Shown one piece after another: positions 35,160 through 47,192 of a DNA stretch of 64,000 bases. The notes beneath the pieces were generated by a model that was given only the letters and a program-made list of their open reading frames with translations, had not been told where the DNA came from and ran no database searches. Source of the stretch: Hevea brasiliensis (Eukaryota > Streptophyta > Magnoliopsida > Malpighiales > Euphorbiaceae). The stretch is taken from positions 57,666,422 to 57,730,421 of the forward strand of contig NC_079495.1 in assembly GCF_030052815.1 (NCBI RefSeq). Reading direction: 5' to 3'. Within the stretch, counting starts at the first letter, position 1. Each line of letters starts with the position of its first letter. The position numbers were made by a program, and so were the translations under genes.

Positions 35160-37102
35160 AGGATGCTCCATATGTCATCAAGGGTACGTTCCTCCTCTAT
35201 AATACTTTTGTGCATGCATTAGTGGATCTTGGATCTACTCATTCATATATTTGTATCAAGCTGCCCATAGAAAAGGGAATCCTAATAGAGGAAAGTGATC
35301 AAGACATCTTGGTCACAAATCCGCTAGGCCACAGTATGGTAGTAAACAAAGTATATAAGGGCTGTCCATTGAAGATTCAAGGGAAAGAGTTCTCAGCAGA
35401 CTTAATCGAACTGCCTTTCCATTAGTTTAATGTGATTTTGGGAATGGATTGGTTATCCCATCATCAGGCAATAGTAGATTGTGAATTGAAGAGAATCTTT
35501 CTGAAAACTGCTGAGAACGAAGAAATAACAGTTGTGGGTGAAAGGACAGATTTCTTGTCCAATGTCATCTCAGCTACAGTTGCAAGGAGATGGATGAGAA
35601 AAGGGTGTAAAGCCTATCTGGCACACGTAGTTAACACTAGGCAGGGTAAACTTAACTTGTCTGACATACCCACAGTAAGGGATTTCTCTGAGGTATTTCC
35701 TGAGGAATTGCCTAGTTTGCCACCAGAAAGGGAAGTTGAATTTGCTATTGAGATTATGCTAGGTACAGCTCCAATTTCAATTGCTCTATATAGGATGGCA
35801 CCTGTTAAATTGAAAGAGTTAAAAATCTAGCTGCAAGAATTACTAGACAAGGGGTTTATACACCCCAGTGTGTCACCATGGGAAGCTCCGGTACTGTTTG
35901 TTAAGAGGAAAGATGGGACACTGAGGTTATGTGTTGACTACCGGCAGTTAAACAAAGTAACAATGAAGAACAAGTATCCGTTGCCTAGAATTGACGATCT
36001 GTTTGATCAGTTGAAGGGAGCTGGTGTGTTTTCTAAGATTGATCTCAGATCAGGGTATCATCAGCTAAGGGTTAAGGATGCAGATGTGCCCAAGACTGCA
36101 TTTAGAACCCGGTATGGGCATTATGAATTCCTGGTGATGCCATTTGGGTTAACAAACGCTGCAGTAGCATTCATGGACCTTATGAACCGTATCTTCCATC
36201 CATACTTAGATAAGTTCGTAGTGGTCTTCATTGATGACATCCTGGTGTATTCCAAGGATAAAGCAGAACATGATGAGCATTTGAGAATTGTTCTGCAGAC
36301 TCTAAAAGAGAAGAAACTGTATGCTAAATTGTCTAAGTGTGAGTTCTGGTTGAATGAGATTGCATTCCTTAGACATGTAGTATCAGCTGAAGGGATTAGA
36401 GTGGATCCCAAGAAGATTGAAGCAGTGATGGAATGGAAGCCTCCCAGAAATACAACTGAGATCAGAAGTTTCTTGGGCTTAGCTGGATATTATAGAAGAT
36501 TTGTAAAGGGATTTTCCCTGATAGCTGCTCCAATGACCAAATTACTACACAAGAATATGAAATTTGACTGGAATGACAAGTGTCAAGCCAGTTTTGAAAG
36601 GCTAAAGGCTATGTTGACAGAGGCACCAGTGTTAACACAGCCAGTATCGGGAAAAGACTTTGTAGTCTACAATGATGCCTCACATAATGGGTTAGGGTGT
36701 GTACTCATGCAAGAAAGGAAAGTGGTCGCATATGCTTCTAGGCAGTTAAGGCCACATGAAAAGAATTACCCTACTCATGATTTGGAGTTAGTGGCAATTA
36801 TCTTTGCATTGAAGATATGGAAGCATTACTTGTATGGAGAAAAATGCTACATATACACAGACCATAAGAGTCTGAAGTATCTGCCAACCCAGAAGGAACT
36901 TAATTTGAGATAGAGGCGATGGATTGAATTCCTGAAAGATTATGATTGTGTGATTGACTACCATCCTGGGAAGGCAAACATAGTTGCTGATGCCTTAAGC
37001 AGAAAATCTATTGTAGCATTAAGATCTCTAAATGCCCAACTGTCCTTAACTCATGACGGAGTTATTTTGGCTGAGTTGCAAGTGAAGCCAAATCTGTTAC
37101 AA
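35160..37102 (+). pseudogene. Gypsy-D protease, reverse transcriptase and RNase H
   Basis: Protease: HALVDLGSTHSYI, where the active site reads Asp-Leu-Gly rather than Asp-Ser/Thr-Gly, then [75 protein letters not shown] and the catalytic [10 protein letters not shown]. RNase [12 protein letters not shown] (a Ser-to-Asn change next to the catalytic Asp, compared with Gypsy-I YSDAS), [23 protein letters not shown] and [18 protein letters not shown] long stretch (35870-36913) is open. Stops at 35828-35830 and 36911-36913 replace Gln codons that are present in Gypsy-I. Confidence 0.93.
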
Positions 37103-38620
37103 TAGATACAGGATGGGCAGAAGACAGATGAGAAATTAATGGCTATTATGGGCAAAATCACTGAGGGAAAGGAAACTGAATATGAAGTGAAAGAAAATGG
37201 GTGTCTGTACTATAAAGAAAGAGTATGTGTACCAGATGATAAAGAGTTGAAAATCAGTATTTTGAGAGAAGCACATAACAGTGTGTATACTATGCACCTA
37301 GAAAGCACAAAAATGTACCATGATCTGAAACTTCGATACTGGTGGCCAGGTATGAAGAAGGACATAGCTGACTATGTAACTAGATGCTTGACATGTCAGT
37401 AAGTAAAAGCAAAACATCAAGTTCCATCAGGTTTGTTACAGCCCATAAACATACCTGAATGGAAATGAGACCGAGTCAATATGGACTTTGTTAGTGGTTT
37501 ACCTCTCACTCAGAAGAAGCATGATGCAGTATGGGTGATTGTGGATAGGTTGACCAAATCAGCACATTTTCTGCCAGTCAAAACTACTCACTGGAAAAGC
37601 TAACAGAATTATACATCAATGAGATAGTTAGACTACATGGAATTTCACTTTCCATTATATCTGATAGAGACCCGAGGTTTACATCTAGATTTTAGAAGAA
37701 ATTACAAGAATCCTTGGGCACACAACTCCATTTTAGTACGTCTTTTCATCCTCAGACGGATAGACAGTCAGAAAGAATAATCCAGGTAAATTTTGAAACT
37801 CATTGAGTTATTGCAAACAATAAACTGATAATGATTATAATAACTGAATATATGTGATAGGTCCTCGAGGATATGCTGAGGAGTTGTGTTATTGAGTTTG
37901 AGAGAAGCTGGGACAGATACCTTCCACTGGCAGAATTTGCATACAACAATAGCTAACAAGCTAGCATACGGATGGCACCCTATAAAGCATTGTATGGGAG
38001 AAAACGTAGAACACCTGTATGTTGGACTGAATTGTGTGAAGATAAGCTAGTGGGGCTAGACCTGGTAAAATAGACAGAGGAAAAGGTGAAACTGATAAAG
38101 GCCAATTTGAAAGTTGCCTCAGACTGACAGAAATCTTATTCTGACTTAAGAAGAAAGGACATTGAGTATGAAGTTAGCGAGAAGGTATTTCTCAAAGTAT
38201 CACCATGGAAGAAAGTGTTGAGATTCGGGAAAAAAGGAAAATTAAGCCCTAGGTTTATTGGCCCATATGAAGTTATTGAATGCGTGGGACCAGTAGCCTA
38301 TAGATTAGCCTTACCACCTGAGCTGGACAAAATACATAATGTGTTCCATGTCTCAATGCTCAGAAGATACAGATTAGATCCTTCACATGTCATCTCAGCA
38401 GAAGAAATTGTTCTACAACTTGACCTGACATATGAAGAAGAACCAATTAAAATCTTGGCACGAGAGGTAAAATAGCTCAGAAACATGACAATTCCACTAG
38501 TGAAAATCCTATGGAGGCACCACAACACGGAAGAGGCAACATGGGAAAGCGAGGAGACAATGAGGCAACAGTTCCCTCAACTCTTCACATCAGGTAAATT
38601 TCGAGGACAAAATTTTTATT
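37103..38620 (+). pseudogene. Gypsy-D integrase with chromodomain-like tail
   Basis: Zinc-binding N-terminus: EAHNSVYTMHLES and CLTCQ. Core: VNMDFVSGLPLTQKKHDAVWV (first Asp), then a frame slip near 37590, HPQTD and QSERIIQ (Glu region). The frame is interrupted by a 75-base GT-AG insert (37786-37860) before [18 protein letters not shown]-terminus: FIGPYEVIECVGPVAYRLALP (GPY/F), FHVSMLRRYRLDPSH, then EEEPIKILAREVK and IPLVKILWRHHNTEEATWE, the chromodomain-like tail. About eight stops are scattered through it, most explained by C-to-T or G-to-A change when compared with Gypsy-I. Confidence 0.92.
37786..37860 (+). other. Candidate spliceosomal intron in Gypsy-D integrase
   Basis: A 75-base AT-rich insert begins GTAAAT after CAG and ends GATAG before GTCCTC. 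It falls exactly between Gln and Val codons of IIQ-VLEDML. Gypsy-I reads IQILEDML without any insert. It holds stop codons in frame and branch-point-like CTGAT. The length is near the lower limit for plant introns. Confidence 0.6.
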
Positions 38621-38621
38621 T

Positions 38622-38634
38622 AGAGGGGAAGAGT
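38622..38634 (+). other. Polypurine tract of Gypsy-D
   Basis: AGAGGGGAAGAGT immediately upstream of the 3' LTR; nearly identical to AGAGGGGAAGAAT of Gypsy-C at 57242-57254. Confidence 0.87.
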
Positions 38635-39500
38635 TGTAACATCCTCCCTGTACGTATTCTGTATATTCTGTTGCTCCAGTGGCCTAATATTAGTCCAGGC
38701 AAGTCAGGATGTCTGGAACTACACTTTGGTGATAATGAACAGGCATATAATGATGAAATAAATAAAAATAAAATACAAGAAAAATCAAAGAAAAATGAAA
38801 GAGAGAAAATGAAACTAGGTTAAACGAGCCGGCACTGTAGCGATGGGTAACCGCACTGGGAAGTTACGGCGAAGGTAATTGCTGATCCCAGGACCGTGGG
38901 GAACCCTCAGAATTAAATTTCAAGACATAATTAAAGGTTTATTGAAATATAATTGACACTAGAAATATCAAAGAAAAATTAATAAATTAGTATAAAGAAA
39001 AATGAATAATCGAGAAACAGATAAAAATCGGTGTTGCCGAAAAATTGGGAATACAACCCGAAGAGGGGCATTTTGGTCATTTGACACCTAGGGTTGCCTT
39101 TTGACCTCAATATCCATTAAAAATAAATTATATTACACTTTGAAAATGTCATGAAAAATTAAAATGAGATAAATTATGTAAATAGTGAAAGAATTGAGAT
39201 AAATGTGCAAATAAGGAAACTTTGAATAGTTAAACAATAAAGGATACCTTAGTGCTCCACTTGTTAGTAGTATGCCCTAGAGCATATCATTTAGTATGTA
39301 TCTTGTACATATTTTTATTAATAAAAGGCATTTCCACTTTTCCGTTTACATAATATATTTATGTGTAATAGAAAAGGTCCATTGATATTTTATTAGAAAT
39401 ATTATTCATAAGTTGTTAAGAATATGATTGACAATATTTCTAGCACAAAGTATCATAAATAGGTTCACAATCGAGGATACTTCATAATAAGGACATGACT

Positions 39501-42500
39501 TGTCACACCCTACCCCTCTGTAAGGCATAACATGATCCCGTAGTATACCTAATGAATTACCAACTCCGTCTACTGATAATCCATTAAATACACTACAAGG
39601 GATTTTAAAAAAACTTTTCTTACTTCTTTTACAGTGGTGAGCACTATATACAGGTGTTAAAAACCTTTTTGAACTGAAGTGATAGAACTAACACATTTGA
39701 ATTATTTGGAGTTTCTGTAAAAATTTTGGCAGAGTGCCATCTGTATTTTGGATAAAACAGTTCTTCAGAAAACCTGTAAAAAGCACTTCAATAAATTTCC
39801 AAATCTCAACTCCAACATATTTCTCAACACAACACATTTCTCAACTCAAATCCACAATGATTTTTCAAAGACTGAGATAAAAGAAATATAATACAATTTT
39901 TACAAGCCAAATAACTCATAATTATTTTACAACTTCAATGTACAATTTTTATTTACAACTGCTCAAAACCAACAACAATATGTACATACAGTGAACATAC
40001 ATTACATTACAAAATACAAAATATTGGTATACTCATTATACCCTAGTCTCTTCTTTGGAGGTACTAGCAACCTAGTCTCACGCCTGCTCTGTCTGCCTAC
40101 CGCGATAAAGAATAAAGCTATCACGAGACAATGTCTCAGTGGTGCACAAAATTAATCAAATACAATTTAAATCACAATTCATAAGTCATGTAAATAGTGG
40201 ATACTTAAAACTATAGTTAAATTCAAGACAATAATGTCATAAGGAATTTAACACAATATTACAATAAATCTCAGTAATCAAAACATAGCTAAATTCAAAA
40301 GACAGTGAATGTCAATAAGAATTTAAACTCATTTTACAATCTTACAATATGCATCAATAAATCACACACAGCTTTAATCATGTTCCCAAGTTCAATTCAT
40401 CCCAAAAGCCGATGGCTAATGAGGTATTCAATTCATCCCAAAAGTCAATGACTAATGAGGAATAACATAGCTAGCTAGCAAAAATATGAGTACTCATTCT
40501 ATTCGTCCTCAACAGGCACACACCTCAACACTTCAGCCAGAGAGGGAATTCAATTCATCCCACTAGACAATCTAGTGAGGAATACAATCAATATACATGA
40601 TAGCTGTGGTTTCAAACCATTTACAGTGCTTTTCAATCAATAAGTATCCATTAAATATCATTCAAACAATTTTTCACAGTTTCACAATTTAAAACAATAA
40701 TATACAAATAGTTATAATTTATTTCAATTGAAAATAATTCAAAAGAAATAGTTGTTGTGCACAAACCTCTGATAACTGTCTCTCGTTCTGGACTCAGTGT
40801 TTCCTTCCCTTTTCCTGAGTCTTTGGTAACTGAGAAACACAATTTGGAGTGTTTCAGTACTAAATTAAACTGTCTCTAACGATAATGTTCGATAAGTAAT
40901 TCATTGAAGGCTATTATTTGCTCAATCACCTAATATACCGACCCTCGATGCGTTTTAGGTAAATTAGGTTTTAGTGTCATTAATATGTCACATTCGATAG
41001 GGTTTTAGGGTTGGTACGTTTTACCAAACTCATTTCCTTGTTTAGTGCATTTTAATGCAACTTGCTGGATTCCGGGATACTAGTTTGACCTAGCCGGACG
41101 ACCTAGTTCCCTCGGTTTTCGGGTTTCGGTTAAAACTACAAACTTGTAGATCTATGTCTTATGGAACGCGGGGCAAAATTTTAGATCATTCTGAATTAAG
41201 TAGACCAAGTTATGGTCATTATACTATTGCTGGTCAAATGGCATCAAATTAGGTCAATTTTAGGTCAATTTGGTCAACTCTGGTTCGGCCAGTTTTTGGA
41301 TCCGAACTTGTGCAAGCTGTTTGACTTGCTTATGGTCATTTCTGGGTTTTGGTGTCTTCATAATACTTGTAGGTATGGGTCTTAACTATCCATGGTTAAA
41401 ATTTCAGGTCAATTGGACCTGTTTTGAGTGAGTTATGGCCTAAACACTAACTGCTGCCAAATTGGTCAGTTTTCAGGTTTCAATTGCACTTAATCCGAAT
41501 TGGTCATTTTTCATGTCACCTTGCAAGCAGAATTTTGGTATGCTTTCTCAATGAAAGTTGGCACATTTTGTGCCTAGTTTCACCTTCAATTGGTCTCATA
41601 CCAATTGAGGTTACACATTTAAAGTTATAGGCTAAAATGCATACTGCCCTTAATTACCTTGCTTAAACATACATCAATGACACATTCACCTTACTATATG
41701 TCCACTTCCCTTACCAATTCTGTTTTGGTACATTACCAAAACCATATACCACTTCACTTTAAAGTCACTTTGGGCAGATTACACACATCCTCAATACACC
41801 AAATAAACTCAAATTTACAAGGTCTAAGTACAATCACATATACACCTAAACATTACTCATTCTTACATACACTTTACATAACCAATCTATATACATATCC
41901 ATCAATCCTCAATGTCAATATTCTGCCAATACCATCATGAACTCATACATTTATCAAAGTGTCCCAAGGCTGCCGAAATGTTTTACAATGCCAAAGTGTC
42001 CCACAATTCGTCAATCTCCAATTTAAGTGCACAATCACCACATTTTCATGGAAATAACTTACTAGGATATTAAATCCCTCTACTCAACATGAATTTACAT
42101 CAAATATGTGTAATAATAAATCATCAAATACACAACTCCATGGCTGTCCAAACTGGATATATCAAGAACTCTTCAAACTTGAAAATTTTCTTCACCAAGC
42201 ACACACCTATAACATATACACAAAGTTTAACAAAGCAATATTCAAAATTGTAAACTTACCTATGGTTGGGACTTGTTAAACCTTGACTAAACTTCTTGAT
42301 TTTAGTATCAAACTCTTGCTTGTGATGTGCGGATAAAACTTAATGAAGAAACTTAGGTGATTAGAAGTGAAATGAGGGAATGGATCAAGCTCATGCAAAA
42401 TGGCTATGGAGTTTTCCCTAGCTTTCCATTTCGGCAAGGTTGAGAAAATGAAGGAGATGATGCTTGAGTGGGAGTAATCTGCCCACTTATGCTTATTTTT

Positions 42501-43140
42501 AATCCATATTAAAATCCTTAGTGGTCCACTTACTTAATTTAAATCATATAATATGTTTAACTTCCTTTTATTCCACATTAAACCCTTAATTCTTGCTATT
42601 TACATTAGATACCACCAAATTAATTTTTCATTATATTTTCCAAGTGTAATATTATTTATTTTTTATGGACATTTAGGTCAAAAGACAATTTGGGATGTCA
42701 AATGACCATAATGCCCCTGTTTGGGTTGCATTCCCGATTTTTCGGTAACACTGGGTTTTGTCTGTTTTTCGATTTCTCACTTTTCTTTGTACTAATTATT
42801 TAGTTTTTCTTTGATATTTCTAATAATATTTATACTTCCATAAGGGTCTATTTAAGTCCTAAAAATATTTTCCAGGGTTCCCCGCAGTCCAGGGCTAGTC
42901 AACGGTCCACGCCGTGACTTCCCGGTGCGGTCACCCATCGCTAGGGTTCTCGGCTCGCTTAACTTGGTTACCTTTCTTTGCTATTATTTTTCCTTTGTTT
43001 TTCTTGTATTTTCTTTTCTTGTATTTCATTATTTTATGTCTCCTCCCTCATGTCAAAGTGTAGTTCTAGGCATCCTAGCTGTCCGGACAACACTGGTCAC
43101 CGGAACAGTAGAACGCACTAACGAACTTAGGGGTGTTACA
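39501..43140 (-). repeat. Solo LTR H (gypsy, Gypsy-I related), innermost insertion
   Basis: On the plus strand it runs from TGTCACACCC (39501) to GGGGTGTTACA (43140), 3640 bases, i.e. minus orientation like Gypsy-I. Perfect TGACT duplications flank it (39496-39500, 43141-43145). Frames such as 41659-41940 and 42925-43143 lack motifs. This is the fifth and deepest insertion level of the stack. Confidence 0.93.
40101..40144 (-). other. Conserved double stem-loop in LTR H
   Basis: On the minus strand GCACCACTGAG precedes stem 1 GAGAC/GTCTC (plus strand 40125-40129 and 40133-40137). Stem 2 CGTGATA/TATCGCG (40119-40125, 40101-40107) has one G-U pair. Confidence 0.55.
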
Positions 43141-44201
43141 TGACTTATCCAGAAAGATTGTATTCATGTTTGTTACCAAGTTATTTATATGAGATATAAA
43201 TAAGATGGAATGGTGAGTCTCATGCCATATGACAAACATGATAGGCACTTATACATGATAAGTAGGCCAAACCAGTGACACTTATGACAAGCACATGGAG
43301 TTTACTCTTGTCATAAATCATATCAGTGCATATAATCTTTAGACCTGAGATAGCACAGTTATCTTGTATATAGGTAGTTTGAGTTTGATACTACTTTCAT
43401 ACTTGTACTATGTATGGGTATATGGGCATCTGTTGGCTCTTACTAGTTATATATGGAGGTAGGTGTTGATCAAGATGGAATCTGTTCCTCTAAGTAAATA
43501 GAGATAAAATCCTATGTTTATTTAATTGTTCTTGATATTTCAAGTTCCTGGCCAGGACAGATAGATTTATTCAGAAAAGAGCTTCTAATGAGAAAATCTT
43601 TTTAATCAAGAACTGGAATTAAAAGAGAACATAATATTCATAGCAAATGGAGTTTGACATAAACCATGACTCCAGCTTGAGTTGGGATTTTGTAACATAG
43701 AGATTCTAGTGCATGGTAACATATAATTATAGGTTCATTTAAGGTAAACCTTATTACTAATTGGGTGGCCATGGCATGCTATGTTAGGTGTTAACCATGG
43801 TCTATGAGGTTAAGAGTTCTGATGATATTAAGAGTTGATATCATGTCTCATTGCCAATTAGTGATGAGCCTAGTAAGTCACACACATACACAAGTTATCA
43901 CCTATTTAAATATGATTTAATTAATTAATTAAAGAGTTTAATTGATTAATTAAATAGGTTTGGTTTGCAATTAAATTGCAAAGTCCCTAGCATGACTTGA
44001 AACCAAATCTAGATTATTAGATGTATAGTATAAGTTAAATTTATATTTAAAGTGTTTAAATGTGAATTTAATTAATGAGAAATTAATTAATAGAGATTAA
44101 TTAATTAATTTATATTTGATATAAATTAGAAGAAGAAAAATAATTATTTTGGGTTAAGAACTCAAAATTAAGACACAGGGGCATTTTGGTCATTTCACAG
44201 T

Positions 44202-44216
44202 GTGACACGTGGCACC
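44202..44216 (+). promoter_or_regulatory. ABRE/G-box-like site in LTR G
   Basis: GTGACACGTGGCACC contains ACGTGGC and the palindrome CACGTG. It lies about 190 bases before a TATATAAG box. Equivalent sites in Copia-A and Copia-B read ACATGTGGC or similar, as expected after CpG decay. Confidence 0.5.
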
Positions 44217-47150
44217 ATGAGATGGTGACACATGGGATTACACATAAGCTTGCCAAATGTTTTTTAATCATGTAAGATGATTAAAATCAAGATTAAATAT
44301 AGGTTTGACACTTGGCACAATGTGATTGGGTCACTTAAACCTAGAGCTAATCAAAGGGTGACATGTGGCAAGGGTTTAATGTGTTAACCTAGCTATATAA
44401 GTGTTGTTATGAAAAAGAAAAACAACCACCAGCCACTCCTCTCCTTTGTCACTCCATTTTGAGGTTCTCCATCTATTCTTCTTCATCTCTCATCAATTCA
44501 AAGAGATTAGCGATCAATCTCTTGAATTAAGAACACTAGAAATTGTTTCTAGTGTCCTGTTTACATCTTTAATCTCTTAAAAGGCAGAACTTGAATTTCT
44601 AATTAATAGAAAAAGCTTTAGAAGTTGTTCAAGGGCTGCCATAGGTGTTCTTGGTGTGGACAAGTTAGAGGGACAACATTTGGTGTCCTGAAGACAAATC
44701 TCAAAGGCACAGACACGCTGCAGTGCATCAAGAGGTTAGTGTAATCGTTCTTGATTTAATCTAGGGTTCTAAAATTAATCTGATTAATTTTAAAATCTTA
44801 AATGGCAAATACAGATCCAAAAACATATTAAAAGAGTTTTAATATGTTGTTTATCATTGAAATCAAATAGATAAAAATAAATCTTGCATGATGCATGTGA
44901 CCCTATGTGAAAACTTTTTGAATTCAATGGTATAAACTTGTGTTTTTCACGCTTCCATTCCTTCACCACTAACCATGAATTAAGGGGCTTAAACAAAGCA
45001 AAGTGGACAGAAATTCAGTCCATCTTCTTCCTCCCAAACAACCAGCCGAATTGTCCTCCATGAAAGCTCCATTGCGGCCCATGTATAAATCTCTCTCTCT
45101 CCATCATCAAGCCATCTTTCACACATAATTCCTTCATTAAAGCTTGCCTACTCACCTTGGGGGAGATATTGGGAACAAGAAAAAGAAGATTTGGTAAAGT
45201 TTAAGAGAAGCTCTCAAGTGGTAAGTGTCTAAATCCTCTCCCTTGCTTTAGTAAACTTTGTGTTTAGGTTGAGGTGAGTAATTTAGTGAAGAGAAAGGAA
45301 GAAAATATTGAGATATGAACTTGTCCATTTTCAGCAGCCATGAAAGTTTGTTGTGTCTGAGTTTTTCTTACCTCTAATGGATGGGAAATAAGGTTGATTA
45401 ACTCAAATGGAAGCTGTAGTAGGCTAATATCCAAATATGTGCATGTTAGTGCTTGAATTAAGGATTTGAAAATGGGACTTTGATACTTTGGTAAATTGCC
45501 ATGTTTGGCAGCCTATAATATTATGAAATTGTATGTGAGTTTATGTAATTTATTGATGAGATGTGATGGTGTTAAATTGTGGGTAGCATGTGTAGTTGCC
45601 ATGGAAGTGTATGTGTAATATTGGTGTTGAGGTATGTTAAATTTCAGTAGAAGTTAATGTTGAACTTTAATGGTGTACTGTGTGCATTGAGCACTTGAGT
45701 GTTCTACCCAAAATGATTGCTGGAATTGTGTACAATATATATAGAAGTTCCATGATTGAATATAGAAGTATTGGGAGGAGAAGTATTGTCAAAATAGGAA
45801 GTGTAATTTTCAAATGCAGGTTGTGTGTGTTGGCAGTACCTAAATTAGGTTATAAGTGCAAAACTGTGAACCTAATTGGTATGAGACCAATGGGAGGTGA
45901 AACTAGACACCAAAAAGGCCAACTTTCATGTAGAAATGTTGCCAAAATTCTACCTAGAAACTGATCTTAAAAATGACCAAATCCGGAATTGCAACCTTGC
46001 AAACCCAGATTTTTAACCATATGAATAGTAGTCATTAAGATGACCATAACTCACTCACAACAGGTCCAAATGATCTGAAATTTTAACCATGGATAGAGTA
46101 GATATAGAGCTACAATTCTTATGAAGACACCAAAGCCCAGAAATGGCCAAAACCAAGTCAAATTGCTTGCACAAGTTCGGGTACCAAAATTGCCAGAACT
46201 AAATGTGACCTAAAATTGACCAAATTTTGCACTAAAGGTGCAATCTGTCCAGCTTTAGTAAATTGACCATATCTTGGTCTATACAACTCAGAATGACCTG
46301 AAATTTTGCCAAAAGTTCAATAAGACATAGAGCTACAATTTTCTTCTTTGACCAGAAGCTAAAAACTAAGAGAAATAGGATATTAAGCTAGACGATGCAC
46401 ACTAAAACTAAAAATTTGACATTTACATACAATGATGCTTGAAGTAATTTGGCAATGAATGCCAACTTCTAAAAATGGTAAATTGCACTATATTGGCAGC
46501 ATATTGAATTACAAATTGTCACATGTTGATGCTAGAATCAACTTATCCATATTACTTAAAAAGGTCAACATTTACATTGACTTATGAATTACATGATAAT
46601 TAGCAAACTAAAAAAAAAAGAGGAATTAAACAATTAATTTATAATGTGCCCTAGTTTGCCTAGTTGACTAGTTTGGATAGGTTGGCATGCCAATAGGATT
46701 CTGACAGCTATTCTGTAAATGGCTTTTACGCCATATTGTCTTTTTACAGCATATTATGCCGCACTGTGACTTTAATAGCCTACGGTTATATGTATTGTGT
46801 TATTATACTTGCTTATTGCCAAATTGATTATATGGCTTTTTAGCCACACTGTTTGCACACCGGGAGACACTTTGTGACCGATGGTGTGATGGCCTAAGGT
46901 ACTAGGTACCCAGTGCCAGTATATCCATTTATCCATTCTGGCCAGTATATAGGCTACACGGGCATTTAATTTAAGCATTATTAAATTCAAATAGCTAAAT
47001 TCAGTTTATTGACATACAGCACCACCAAAATTAGCAAAAATGAAAGGTTAGCAAATAAAAGTAGAATCAACAACTGTAAAGAATATCGATGTCATAAATT
47101 CATAAACAATTCATTTACTGTATTTTAATGTATATTTCTTTATATTTGGC

Positions 47151-47192
47151 ACCACTAAGAAAAATTGCTTAGCGTGTTGCTTTTGCAACACG
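47151..47192 (+). other. Conserved double stem-loop in Gypsy-D 3' LTR
   Basis: Stem 1 is weakened (CTAAG/CTTAG). Stem 2 is CGTGTTGC (47173-47180)/GCAACACG (47185-47192), a perfect 8-base pairing, followed by TAAGTATTGG. Confidence 0.65.

Larger units (their letters stand above)
39262..44965 (+). repeat. Solo LTR G (copia, same family as Copia-A/B), interrupted by LTR H
   Basis: Starts TGTTAGTAGTATGCCC and ends CCTTCA, flanked by CCACT (39257-39261 and 44966-44970). Net of LTR H it is 2059 bases. There is no internal region, so it is a solo LTR. It keeps the best copy of the U3 motif GACACGTGGCA and a TATATAAG near 44397. Confidence 0.93.

Noticed and set aside
41659..41940. A 93-codon frame in LTR H as a small gene
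   Set aside because: It is low in complexity, has no motif, and lies in an LTR whose relatives do not keep the frame.
45680..45964. A 94-codon frame resembling the one at 32058-32279
   Set aside because: Similarity exists because both lie in the two LTRs of Gypsy-D. The frame has no domain and is not kept in related LTRs.
47173..47192. Compensatory base change in stem 2 between the two LTRs of Gypsy-D as proof of a functional stem
   Set aside because: The paired change (C-G to T-A) consists of two CpG decays after insertion and so is not evidence of selection. Only the between-family comparison is used as support.
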